Source: Collybia mongolica | Lineage: Eukaryota; Basidiomycota; Agaricomycetes; Agaricales; Clitocybaceae | Assembly (NCBI GenBank): GCA_013420905.1 | Contig: JAAXNY010000016.1 | Location: forward strand, 1,488,001 to 1,552,000 | DNA: 64,000 bases | Reading direction: 5' to 3' | Shown: piece by piece, positions 45,980 through 55,565 of the stretch | Layout: every line of letters begins with the position of its first letter | How positions within the stretch are numbered: the stretch's first letter is position 1 | Program-made: the position numbers and the translations under genes | Notes under the pieces: model-generated | Told to the model about the DNA's origin: nothing | Database searches by the model: none | What the model saw: only the letters and a program-made list of their open reading frames with translations

Positions 45980-46860
45980 AGATCCATGGGATGATTATAG
46001 GTAAAGGCAGAAAGCTCTACAAGCCTTATTGGGAGCTATTCTTACCAGGCGGTCTAGATCTAGTACAAAGTCCCTCACCACAGCCGCCTTCCGTGTCAGA
46101 TAATAATGAGTTCTTACCAGAGTAAGTACAATATGAAAGAGACATACTTTTATGCAACTCTAAAACATTTCTTCAAGCTATGACAGTGCGATACGTTCCC
46201 AACCGCGCGGGTAGGACGCCTAAACCTACGATCAGATGAAATATAACATGATCGATTCTCAGGTACATTCGCAACGCGCGGCCTAGACAGCCCATTACCT
46301 ACACTTTTACAGACTGGGAATCTGGTTCTATGCTCCTTCTCCCTCCTTCGACGCCGGAATCTCCAGGACGCATCCCCATATATCAGGTCTCCGCATCGTT
46401 GAACCTCAATCCATTCTTGCCAATCTGCTATGTCACGCGGGTTTATAGAGCGGGCACGTATGCAGGAGAGCTCGTTGGTCAATTTGAGTGCGTTTATCCC
46501 CCACATCGGCGCCATCAGTCGTAACACTGAATGAAGACTATCCCTCAATCATCGGCGAGGAATTTTGACAATTGGCGATGTAACCACACGGATATCGAAC
46601 GTTATATCGTCCGTCAGTGCAGATCCAGTAAGGATATTGCTATAACGCGAAACCTTCCCATTGACTGTGGTGTTAGCGCCACCTAAGATGGGATTTTGAT
46701 GGTTCCCGCTTACGATGGGACTGTAGGACTACGCTCGATGATGGTTCTCCGATGTGTATTGTAGGATTTTTCCTCTTAAGCCACAATTCCGATGCTCAAC
46801 CGCGTGTCTTAATAACAGTGTTATGCAAGGGACTCTGCAACGACCCAGTTGGCGTCCTTT
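45980..46860 (+). pseudogene. Decayed gene, DUF6593-like
   Basis: Plus-strand pieces resembling a basidiomycete-specific hypothetical family (I believe DUF6593-type): WELFLPGGLDLVQ with SPQPPSVSDNNEFLPE, then GSMLLLPPSTPESPGRIPIY, QVSASLNLNPFLPICYVTRV and YRAGTYAGELVGQFE, then GILTIGDVTTRISNVI, and finally TLDDGSPMCI. They lie in order but in different frames, with stops between that are not all at plausible splice sites. A live gene with many short introns is possible. Family naming is from memory of motif style only; function unknown. Confidence 0.35.
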
Positions 46861-47238
46861 GTCCCACCTGCCCCAGACGCATCGCCTCCTCTTCCAGCTG
46901 CAACCCTCACGGTTTTCCCTGCTGGACATCAAGACGATCTATTTGACCACATAATTATATCGGCACTCATCGTGGAAAGAAAATTGACCTCGAATCTTTA
47001 ATCGTACGCAATTCTGAATCTCTGTAGATTTCCATGTTTCCGCATCAAAAATATTTGGGAAAATAAACGGCCATTTTTTGCGACGCAATGTGCCTCGGCT
47101 CCTGCTATTCTTCTGATAAACTAGTTGTTCATTTCTTTTATGTTCCCCTCCAGAGATCATGTTGTACCCATGTTAATGGAGGATCATTCACGCGTCTGAT
47201 AGTCTTTATGTGCGTCATGTTATAAAAAGGTCTCAATG
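46861..47238. other. Spacer
   Basis: No recognised gene. It separates the decayed plus-strand gene from the 3' end of the exonuclease gene. Confidence 0.4.
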
Positions 47239-48208
47239 CTACTCAACTACTACATCATTAGTAGTCATAGACATCAGTTTACGCCTGGCCTTTCGTCGAG
47301 CTTTCTGTTCCTTGTTCTGTCTGCGCTTCTTCGCAGCAATGTCCTCTAAGCTCATGTGCTTTCGTCCTTGGACTTCGTCGAAGTGTTGGTTGAGTGCTCT
47401 CCACTTGATTGGAACTGAATGAATTTCACCACCACAGAACACCGCATCGCCGTCACGGACGTCGAAAGAAAATGAGTCTTGACTGTGGACAGCGCCACAC
47501 GCAGACATAAACTTGTTGACAAGACATTCATAAATCTCGACCCCAGCCTGTGCATCACACGCTGCGTCTGGAATGTTTTGAGATATTATTCGGCGGCTGT
47601 GGAATACCAAAAGGGCTCTCACATTGAAGTTGTTCGGAAGTGAGGTGTTTCCTCCAGTCGGAAATTCGTTCCTCTTTCTCGAGTTTTTGATGAAGTAAGA
47701 CCCACACCAGGGACTGGAGGGAAGGGTGGTGTTCGAATATTCTTCCCGCGCCCCAAGCCAACGGCTCAGCTGTCAAAGCCATGTACCCGAGGTCGTATAT
47801 TCCATTTATATGACCCCACCCAAATCGTTGATTTAGGATTTTACAGTCCACTAGTGACGCAGTCAGTATATTAGATAATGAAATACGCTTCCACTCACTT
47901 CTGATATTTACCCCTACTTTCTTGACATTCGAGGCTCGAAGGATTGTCCGCAGTGTGGGGAGGAGTTCTTCGGAGTCGCGCTGGGGCTCAAACAACGAGA
48001 CTTGGATCACCAAGATGGTACTCTCAGTCGCCACTGTGACAACATCTACTTCGCCTTGGACAGCCCACTCGAGATCAAGAGAGATGAACTCTAGACGGCT
48101 GAGGATCCGTTGCAGTGCGCACTCTGCATCTCTATTTGACAATAGGAGTTGAATGCGGGAGGGATCACACGAAAATAGTGGATATTCATTAGACATTTCA
48201 ATGACCAT
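47239..48208 (-). CDS. WRN/RNase D-like 3'-5' exonuclease
   Basis: Two exons (48208-47623 and 47567-47239) with a 55-base GTGAGAG...CCAG intron that joins SEQLQ to YAACDAQAGVEIYECLV. Residues ~30-180 form a DEDDy exonuclease domain. Exo I is FISLDLEWAV (D and E metal ligands), followed by ILVIQVSLF. Exo II lies around VGVNIRSEW and LVDCKILNQRFGW with GIYDLGYMA. Exo III is YAACDAQAG (Tyr and Asp). A Lys/Arg-rich tail (AAKKRRQNKEQKARRKARRK) could be a nuclear or RNA-binding segment. Known relatives (WRN exonuclease, Egl/RNase D) trim RNA or DNA 3' ends; the substrate here is unknown. At Exo II the usual N-x-x-x-D reads N-x-R-S-E, so catalysis may be impaired or the ligand may be Glu. The start is the first ATG of the open frame. 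About 300 residues, short for the family. Confidence 0.75.
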
Positions 48209-48903
48209 TCGTGGCCAAGGAGAGGTTTCAGTGTGAGAGAAGAATAAACTAGTGGGTGCTTGGGGCCTACTCCGGGAACCTCACTTTTATTTCGTTAGAA
48301 ATTTGGTTGGCAGGTGGAAACCGGCAAGCTCCGATGCTCGACCCTTTGACTCTGTCCTCACCGAGCCATAAATACGATTTGTATGTTGAAGGCGATATTT
48401 GGCAGGTGCTGCGTGCGAGAGGCGTCAATCATTTGTCAAGCGACCATGCTATCATGTAATGTTACCTGTGGACCTTTATTCTGCACGGAGGGCTTTGATC
48501 TCAAGCTGTACAACATTGCCTCTCAAGACGTACCTGTAGGCGGGCCATACGTACATTATCTCTAAATAAACTGATGCAGATATCAGGGAGAAACTTGTCA
48601 AACACTAGGATTTGGAACCGGGATGTATATAAAGAAGGGTATTCTGGTCACACATCAAATTGGTGTATATCTTGGTTCATCATGGACGACCTGCTTACTC
48701 ACACTTCGAGAATGGAACAAACCGACGCTCATCAGCATGCACGCCACTCCCTGGAATAATTTTAGCAGCTTGACTCCACCATATCATCGGAATGTGACTG
48801 CTGATGTGATCGTCATGGAGGTGTAGGTCATGTAGCACCTCGGGCGCTTGTTTGCTAGGGTAAAAATCATGGGTTGTGGGTTTACTTGGAATGTTTGCTC
48901 AAC
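48209..48903. other. Intergenic between divergent genes
   Basis: About 0.7 kb between the exonuclease start and the F-box fragment start, presumably holding the exonuclease promoter. Nothing else recognised. Confidence 0.4.
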
Positions 48904-49233
48904 ATGAATGTCCATGCTGATCTTCCAAGGCTTCCCCCAGAGCTCATTGGCCATATTATCGACAACCTTCGCCATGACAAGAAGGCACTCATTAACGCTT
49001 CGCTTGTATCACGCTCCTTTCTTCCATTTTGCCACCCACATATCTTTCGCACCCTCAAGATCCCCCCAGCTCGGAAACCAGTAGAGGTGTTTGGGAATCA
49101 GGAGGCGAGAAGCTTGAATCGTGATATGCACCTCCCTGCAGAATCCGATATCGCCTTGCATGTACACGACCTTCAAATAGAGCTCTCCAGGATCACATCC
49201 CACGGTCAGGGGTGGTGTCATTTTGGTGGCTGA
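48904..49233 (+). pseudogene. F-box protein, truncated
   Basis: Begins MNVHADLPRLPPELIGHIID, then NLRHDKKALINASLVSRSFL and PHIFRTLKI, a textbook N-terminal F-box of the agaricomycete type (LPPELIxxIID, CSLVSRSF, R.HIFxTL). The frame stays open about 110 codons, to a stop near 49233. A hAT terminal sequence begins only 49 bases later, so the normally 400-500-residue protein is cut off. It may still make a short F-box-only peptide. A start at 48874 upstream is possible but adds no F-box residues. Confidence 0.6.
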
Positions 49234-49281
49234 AATTACTGTTAAGCTTATATCGGGCTTCAACCACCAGTTGGCAGGAAC

Positions 49282-49430
49282 TAGGGCTGCACGCCGTATC
49301 CGTCCCGTCGTCACCCAAGCGTACCCAATTGACGGTATGATGTACGGTACGGGTATTCGCCGTCCGACCCGTCAATTGATGGCCGTTGACGGCTCGATAC
49401 GGGTATACGGCCCACGTGACTTTGAAAACT
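49282..49430 (+). mobile_element. hAT 5' terminal end (solo or partial)
   Basis: TAGGGCTGCACGCCGT matches the terminal repeat of the hAT element at 28642-29517 over 16 bases, and is followed by the same kind of subterminal short repeats (CGGTA, GACGG, CCGTC, GGGTAT). I could not find the opposite end (GTGCAGCCCTA) downstream, so this is a truncated element or one whose other end has decayed. Its extent beyond about 49430 is unknown. Confidence 0.65.
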
Positions 49431-50847
49431 GCGCCTCGTCGATGCATTTGCACAACAGACTGGCGTGATGATGCATTTACCTCCTCAGATGACAGACGAA
49501 GGGTTGTAGCATCAACTTCTCTACTTTGCATACTGGGATTACACTCTGGATCACACCCTCTTCCCATTGGTGATGGATGCTCGAAGGATCGTCATGGAGC
49601 GACGTATCAGGGTTGAGGGATATAAAATACAACACTAAGGTTAGTTTATGGCCTGTAAACTTTTAATGAAAACAACGCATTTCCTACCAAATCATAAATT
49701 CAGCGCAGAGGTGTGTGTTCCGATTCACATACCTGGAGAGATCATCAATAACAGCTGTACTCTTGCATATTCTGCTGTCAAAAACAGTCCCTTACGTACG
49801 TATCGACAACACCATTCGTACCTTTTCGAAACTAACTAATAGTTCATTCTCCTCATTTTGCCCAATTTAGAGTGAAGAAATCGGGTCCCATTCATCCTCC
49901 ACATCTAGCTTAAGTCAGTCACGGCCCGGCCCTTCGCAAGCTATGGCAGGATCCCACAATAACACCAATAGCCGTTCGCGGAACAGAAAACACCCTAGGT
50001 GAAACCGCAATCTACTTTCATGGACCAATTGATAGGCTCATTTGCGGCGACCTCAGCTCGATGAACCGCAATAGAGTTAACTACTGCACGAGACAAGAAA
50101 AACATTTACAGGATGTAAGACGTAGGGATGATGAGGGAGCTCAGAAGAAATGGTGGTCGTGTTTTCAAGGGGTCCCTGTGGTCATTTTGGAGTTAGGAGG
50201 ATGGAACAGTGCATCGTTCGGCTCATGCTTATTGCATTGTGGACGTTCTGATATAGAAAAAGGACTTTAGGATGATATAACGAATGACAGTTGCGTTGCA
50301 CCTATAATTTAGTGTGCAAAGTGTGCAAGCCTCTAGTTTGCTAGGGCATTGATTGTCTGCGTCTCTATGGTATTGATGCGACTCGGGTATTGTTGACTAA
50401 CATGCAACCTTGTATCGTAAATCTTACTCCTTAGCACGGACCAACTTCCTGTTAAGACTGCATCCCCTCATCTTTGAGATTACTTCCTGGATTATCAAAG
50501 GGTGTGATGGTTCAACAGCTGCGAGCTGTTATTTACAAAACAGTGCATTGAAGGGCTGACATATGTGACGACCATGAAATGAACGCTGACGGGTTCACCT
50601 TTGTTTATAGGCTTATTGGCCTCAGTCGAAAATCACACGAAAGCCGAAAATTTATACGACTCGTGTCGAGAAATGATATCAGAACACCTAAAGGTTAGTT
50701 CCACGGTTGTCTTTGAGAATATCGACGCCCTTCGATATCCCACTCCGCATGCAATTGGGACGTCTTCTTCACATGAAGCGATGCTTCGCAGTTCGAGACC
50801 AACATTTCACTGGCCGTTGATCACTCGCGGCTACAGTATGACCTTCT
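49431..50847. other. Unassigned region after the hAT end
   Basis: Contains protein-like scraps: plus 49648-49800 (VCVPIHIPGEIINNS) and, after a possible intron ending TTTAG near 49870, a Ser/Arg/Asn-rich piece (SSSTSSLSQSRPGPSQAMAG). These could belong to the 5' part of the truncated hAT element or to an unknown gene. From 50000 to 50847 I see nothing recognisable. Confidence 0.3.
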
Positions 50848-50937
50848 GAAACTATCCTATCGCTCCGCAGGGATATAAGTTGAAATAACGTTATCGTTAT
50901 TTCAACTTATATCCCTGCGGAGCGATAGGATAGTTTC
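50848..50937. repeat. Perfect 43-base inverted repeat (hairpin) with 4-base loop
   Basis: 50848-50890 is the exact reverse complement of 50895-50937, separated by TTAT. Arms begin GAAACTATCC and contain CGCTCCGCAGGG. The structure ends 29 bases before the cutinase start codon, so it lies in the promoter or 5' UTR, and a transcript crossing it would fold into a very stable stem. A second fold-back of this kind was not seen in the window. Confidence 0.95.
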
Positions 50938-50966
50938 GAGTTATTACTGAATTCGCACTTCTGAAC

Positions 50967-51659
50967 ATGGTCTCCTATACAATTTTACTCGCGCTCGTCG
51001 TCTCTGCTCTTGCAGCACCTCCCGTGGCGCGTCAAAGCTGCGCGGACGTCACTGTCTACTTTGCTCGCGGCACCGGAGAATCTGGAACATTAGGTACCAT
51101 AGTCGGCCCTCCGTTCCGGTCCGCCCTGCAGAATGTGTTGGGTAGCAGGTCACTCGAATTCATCGGCATCAGCTACCCTGCAACAATTGCCGGCTTCTTA
51201 GCTGGTGGCGACCCGGGAGGAGCTGCAACCATGGCCAGCAGTGTCACCTCCAAAGCGAACTCTTGCCCTAACACAGCAATCGTCATATCCGGTTACAGGT
51301 GAAACTAGACCCAGATGCGACGACCGTCTTAACTAAATCTCCATATTCACAGTCAAGGTGCTCAAGTTACCCACCTTGCCGCCCGAGAATTGTCATCAGC
51401 CGTTCAGAACCGTGTCAATGCCGCCGTTGTGTTTGGTGATCCCAAAAATGGCCAGGCATTCCCAGGTCCCATCAGCGGGCGCTCCAGGACGTTCTGTGCA
51501 GCTGGTGATGACATTTGTGACGGGGGAGTGATCATTACACCGGCACACCTTAGTTATGGATCCGTATGATATTCTCCTTATGAGGGGAAATCCTATTCTG
51601 ACGAATACTCTCTACAGGATGCGGGAGCAGCGGCATCATTTGTGGTATCCAGGATCTGA
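50967..51659 (+). CDS. Cutinase (carbohydrate esterase family 5)
   Basis: Three exons (50967-51298, 51353-51563, 51618-51659; about 194 residues). The signal peptide MVSYTILLALVVSALA is followed by APPVARQSCADVTVYFARGT, then GESGTLGTIVGPPF. The nucleophile elbow GYSQGAQ is formed across intron 1 (the Ser codon is split AG|T). The C-terminal DDICDGGVIITPAHLSYG supplies the catalytic Asp and His. It ends AAASFVVSRI and TGA. Cys pairs fit the two conserved disulfides. Length and motif order match CE5 cutinases, which hydrolyse cutin and other polyesters outside the cell; acetylxylan esterase is a CE5 alternative, but the GYSQG elbow and size favour cutinase. A perfect hairpin lies immediately upstream and may affect expression. 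Confidence 0.92.
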
Positions 51660-51821
51660 GAAAGGGGGTCGAGGGTGGGTGTTTTTTGATTTCAAATTTT
51701 TCGTAATTATGCTAATAGTGTAAAATCGTCGTGGTAGTGGTTCAGATAGGGCGTTTTGTAGAGGGGTAACACGAAATTAAACATTACACTGAACAGATTG
51801 AGCTAAGTCCATGTGTGCGTA

Positions 51822-53264
51822 TTATATGATGCGCAATGTCGATGTCACACATTTCCCTTGTACTTTAACTCCAGAATCCCCCCGTTTTCTGAATGAGTTC
51901 TCAAGTGTCCCAAGGAATCCCTCACTCTCGGCATGAACGATGACTGATATCGAGAGGACAGGGTCGGCGTACATGAACAGATTTTTCGCTCGTTGCTCTT
52001 GCCTTGAATATACAATGTCGACGATCTTCTCCTCGAGTATAAAGAAGTCATCCCTGAAATCCTCTAGATGAATGATGAGTTCTCGGAGTCTGGGGACCAA
52101 ACAGTGAGATTTGTCAGGGTCCCAAGCCAGAGCTTCCCAAAAGTCCAACACATCGGGCGTGATATTAATTTCAAGCACAGTCAAGAGTGGGGTAGAAAGT
52201 AAGAGACGTTTAGTATCCTCAGCCTCCCAGGCATTAACGAGCGAAAGGGTCTGGATTGTGTGGAGTTGACTCAAGAGATGGGGTGATAGTTCGACAGAGT
52301 GCAGCCGACCGGAGAGGTAAGTTGATAAGACACGGCCGTGATTACGATCCTGGTCGCGAAACCGAAATCGTTTGAGGTTAGGAAAGCGAAATCCATCTAA
52401 CAACAGCTGCTGAGTGTTATGCATTGTGATGTCGAGATCTATGAGAGAGGGAAAGGTAACACCATCATCCGGCTTTAAGTTTAATGCGAGGTCGAGTTGG
52501 CCATATACTGTGATAAATGTGCCTTGCTGTAGACTAACACAGCGGGATAATATCGAGATGAACAGTTCTGGAGAAAGGCATTCCAATAATGAGAGGTGAG
52601 TCAGCTGCTGCCACGGAAAGAGGTGCTCGTGGGTAAAGGGAGAAATGCACGATATGGAAACCCTACGGAGCTGGGGGCAGAGTTCAAAAGCAGTGATGGT
52701 ATGTTCTTCGACCTCGAACCTATCCTCGAGCTCCAACTCCAAAGTTACTAACTGAGTGATTAGCGTTGGCGGTAGTCGGAAGAATGGTATGAAAACCAAC
52801 GTCCACGGCGCGCACAATTGAAGGCAGCGCCAGCGACTGGAATGGGGTAGGATGACTTCATCTACCAGTTTCCAAAAAGATGTCCTATCTCGCATGCGCC
52901 CGAGACCCAACGATAAGGGCAAAGTTGCTCCAGCCCGTAGAAACCACTGTTTCACGAGAGCTGAGACAGGCTTCCCCAAAGGGATGACATGTTCACTTCG
53001 AAATGAAGAGTAGCTGAAGATGAATAGGTCTACCCAGAGACCGGGTGTGGAAAAAGCCACCTCCCTCCAGAATGAGCCAACATGGCAGAGTAGCATGGGG
53101 GCTTCAGCACAAATAGGAGTAATTCTTTCGGGTAAGCAATGTAAGAAAATCTCGCCTAGTATTTCGGCAGAGATTAGAGCGCTTTTCAAGTAGGGGGCGT
53201 GTGTTATTAACGTGCTCCCGTCTCCACGGCTACACTCGGAGGAGTCGGCGTCATGCAGATCCAT
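51822..53264 (-). CDS. F-box protein, 480 residues
   Basis: Single-exon minus-strand frame. The N-terminal F-box region reads LISAEILGEIFLHCLPERIT, with LLCHVGSFWREVAFSTPGLW, the form frequent in agaricomycetes. The rest is Leu-rich with irregular repeats (LTHLSLLECLSPELFISILS, LITQLVTLELELEDRFEVEE, LLSQLHTIQTLSLVNAWEAE), consistent with a C-terminal leucine-rich repeat solenoid. The family acts as substrate adaptor for SCF ubiquitin ligases; the target is unknown. Starts at MDLHDADSSECS, and an upstream in-frame start is not evident. The gene is convergent with the cutinase gene: its stop lies 163 bases past the cutinase stop. Intact by eye. Confidence 0.85.
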   Translation of the reverse strand: MDLHDADSSECSRGDGSTLITHAPYLKSALISAEILGEIFLHCLPERITPICAEAPMLLCHVGSFWREVAFSTPGLWVDLFIFSYSSFRSEHVIPLGKPVSALVKQWFLRAGATLPLSLGLGRMRDRTSFWKLVDEVILPHSSRWRCLQLCAPWTLVFIPFFRLPPTLITQLVTLELELEDRFEVEEHTITAFELCPQLRRVSISCISPFTHEHLFPWQQLTHLSLLECLSPELFISILSRCVSLQQGTFITVYGQLDLALNLKPDDGVTFPSLIDLDITMHNTQQLLLDGFRFPNLKRFRFRDQDRNHGRVLSTYLSGRLHSVELSPHLLSQLHTIQTLSLVNAWEAEDTKRLLLSTPLLTVLEINITPDVLDFWEALAWDPDKSHCLVPRLRELIIHLEDFRDDFFILEEKIVDIVYSRQEQRAKNLFMYADPVLSISVIVHAESEGFLGTLENSFRKRGDSGVKVQGKCVTSTLRII

Positions 53265-53717
53265 AAGGTCGGAGATGAAGACGTGAGGTTTCTACGCGTG
53301 TGAACGGAAGAGTTTAGTCTTAGGTGTTGTTATGTTTAGATGCTGTAAACCGTTTCAATATGTGCCCGACCAAAGCTGTTGAAAGTGAAATTATGAATGA
53401 GGTACATACTTGTCGCAGTCCGTGCTACTGTTCCGGCCAGCGGTATATGTGGGTAAGAGGTAGATATGGATATGGCTTTCTCTTTCAAGTTTGGAGCGGT
53501 AGTGGTCCTTTCAGCTCGAAGTTGCTTGATGGAGAGCACAAGTAATCGCGCGCCTCGGATTCACGTTTACTACTTACCAAACAAAAGACACAGCCGCAAA
53601 TTGAGTCATGTGACTCGGGTAGGCGCTTATCTCTATCCATAACATTGACTGAAATACTTTTATATATCGACCAGGTAGCCTCACGTATCCCGTGCCGTCC
53701 TCCTTTACGAGCTAGAA

Positions 53718-55565
53718 CTAGATGGGGTCCGTGGAATGGGAGGATATAGGCGCCTTTTCCAGACTCTCCCGGTCATCCTCTTGCCTCTTGAGAACTGCCT
53801 TCCTGCCTTCAAGCCCCCCTTCATATCCGAACCATGTATACCTCTGACAGTGAGGCCCCCTAAGAAGAAGGATAAATACTTGCCACCCATACAAACCCAA
53901 GCTCAGGCCCGCACTGGCTCGCCATCCGTATTTGACAAATACTTCTGTCCCAACCGAAGTTCCCAAAACCTGTCCCATGAACAACTGTTGATTTGTTCAG
54001 TAAGATTTTTCCTTGGATTGATGTCGTATGATGCGTACTGTGAGGATTAAAAGTGCGTTCAGACGTGATCGTGCTTCCGGCGCAAGGCTAAAATCAACGC
54101 TAGTGTAAGCGCCGGGCACAGTCAAGAAATGACATTACATACCTGAAGACTGAGGTCGTCAATGATACTTGTAACATTTGGCGGAAAACATCCAAGGCGA
54201 ATGCGACAATAATTACGGCCGAAATATTGATTCCCCCCGCTCCAACTTGAATAGCTTGGATGCACCCGAGAAGCACTACGCTGATGAGTGACGCATGCCA
54301 AGGAACCAATTTATCGACGAGACGCCCCACAACCGGACCGAGAGCCACACCCAGCATTCCCACTAACCCAAACAGTCCAATGACCAGTCTAAACAAGTTC
54401 GAATGTCAGTCACGACTAGTTGATAGAAAAAAATAAGAAATGAGCTTGCGTCGAATAGTGATATGGCGGGCCGGCCAGAAGGAAAGTTAGTGTCACCCAG
54501 AAATTTGCAAAACACGCGCTGGTGGCGATATTCATGAGCATCGCCTGGATCAACAGCGGCTCTGTAATAGCATACTTCCCCATACTCCAGAGAATATGCC
54601 AGTACGTCAAGTCCTTGTTTTTAGGTGGGTAATCTGGGACAATCAGGTAACAGCCCAGGAGGACCACGAACTGCACGCCAATTGCGAAGTAATAGACAAC
54701 CCGCCAGGACACGAACTGCGCGATGACCCCAGCGATTACGCGCGCGACTAGGATGCCGAAAAACAGTCCTGAGAGGACGATGGAAATTGCACTCGCTCGG
54801 CGCTCTGCAGGTGCGAGATCCGCGGCTAGAGGAAGCAGCACCATAGGAGTGGCAGACGCAGCTCCGACGATAAATGTGATAGCCTCGAATGCAGTGACGT
54901 TGTTAGTGATGGCCAGGACGATGGTTAACGAGCCGGATACGGTGATTAGGGAGAGAATGAGCGGCCTTCGACAGACAAGGTCCCCAAGAGGTGATATGAG
55001 AAAGACGCCTGCTGCGTATCTAGGCTAGGTCAGCCCCATTTATGGATTTGATTGTTTGACTTACCCGGCCTGAACTAGAGATGGTATCCTGAGAGTGTTG
55101 TGTCAGTAACATTCGTAATTGGACTTCAACGGACGACGAACTTGGAGACCTGACTAAACGTCACGTGGAAAGTCTCAGCCTGTTGTACTGAACGAGATGA
55201 GTCAGCTTTGGTCGTGACGACGGAGATATGAGCTTACCTAGAAGAGGTTGACAGTAGTAGAGGTTTGCGATAGCTGGTGCAAAAATTTGATATCCACACA
55301 ATCTCGCAAAAGCGAAGGACGTACTGAAAGTGCTCGCGAACCCGAAGGAGATCTTCATGAAGAGTCCAAAATGGAGCACCTTGTTTGCATCATAGCGAAG
55401 CCTTCGAGGAATTGGGATGAAACCGAAGTCCGTCGTACGTATCCGTATTCTCTCTTCCTTAACGCTCGATTCTCTTGATTTATCTCGAAATAGCACAGGG
55501 CTGTGCGGTGAACAATTGGCGGTAGTCATGGACGGGGAACGGGACGTGGATGGGGAGTTCAACAT
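53718..55565 (-). CDS. MFS transporter
   Basis: Multi-exon minus-strand gene of the major facilitator superfamily. The N-terminal cytosolic tail is Ser/Pro-rich (MLNSPSTSRSPSMTT). Then come helices interrupted by introns: FGFASTFSTSFAFARL, AGYAAGVFLISPLGDLVCRR (the MFS motif between TM2 and TM3, G-x-L-x-D-x-x-x-R-R), LILSLITVSGSLTIVLAI, AFEAITFIVGAASATPMVLL, and DLAPAERRASAISIVLSGLF. The second half has LVIGLFGLVGMLGVALGPVV, GRLVDKLVPW, and FLGQVLGTSVGTEVF. About 12 helices. It ends in a charged tail (GRKAVLKRQEDDRESLEK) to 53718. The layout resembles bacterial-type drug or sugar efflux pumps of the YnfM/AraJ kind found in fungi. Substrate unknown. The exon map is approximate but no lesion was seen. 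Confidence 0.75.

Noticed and set aside
46150..46548. 132-codon minus-strand frame
   Set aside because: Opposite to the DUF6593-like pieces on the plus strand, which carry recognisable motifs. This frame is Arg-rich with no motif.
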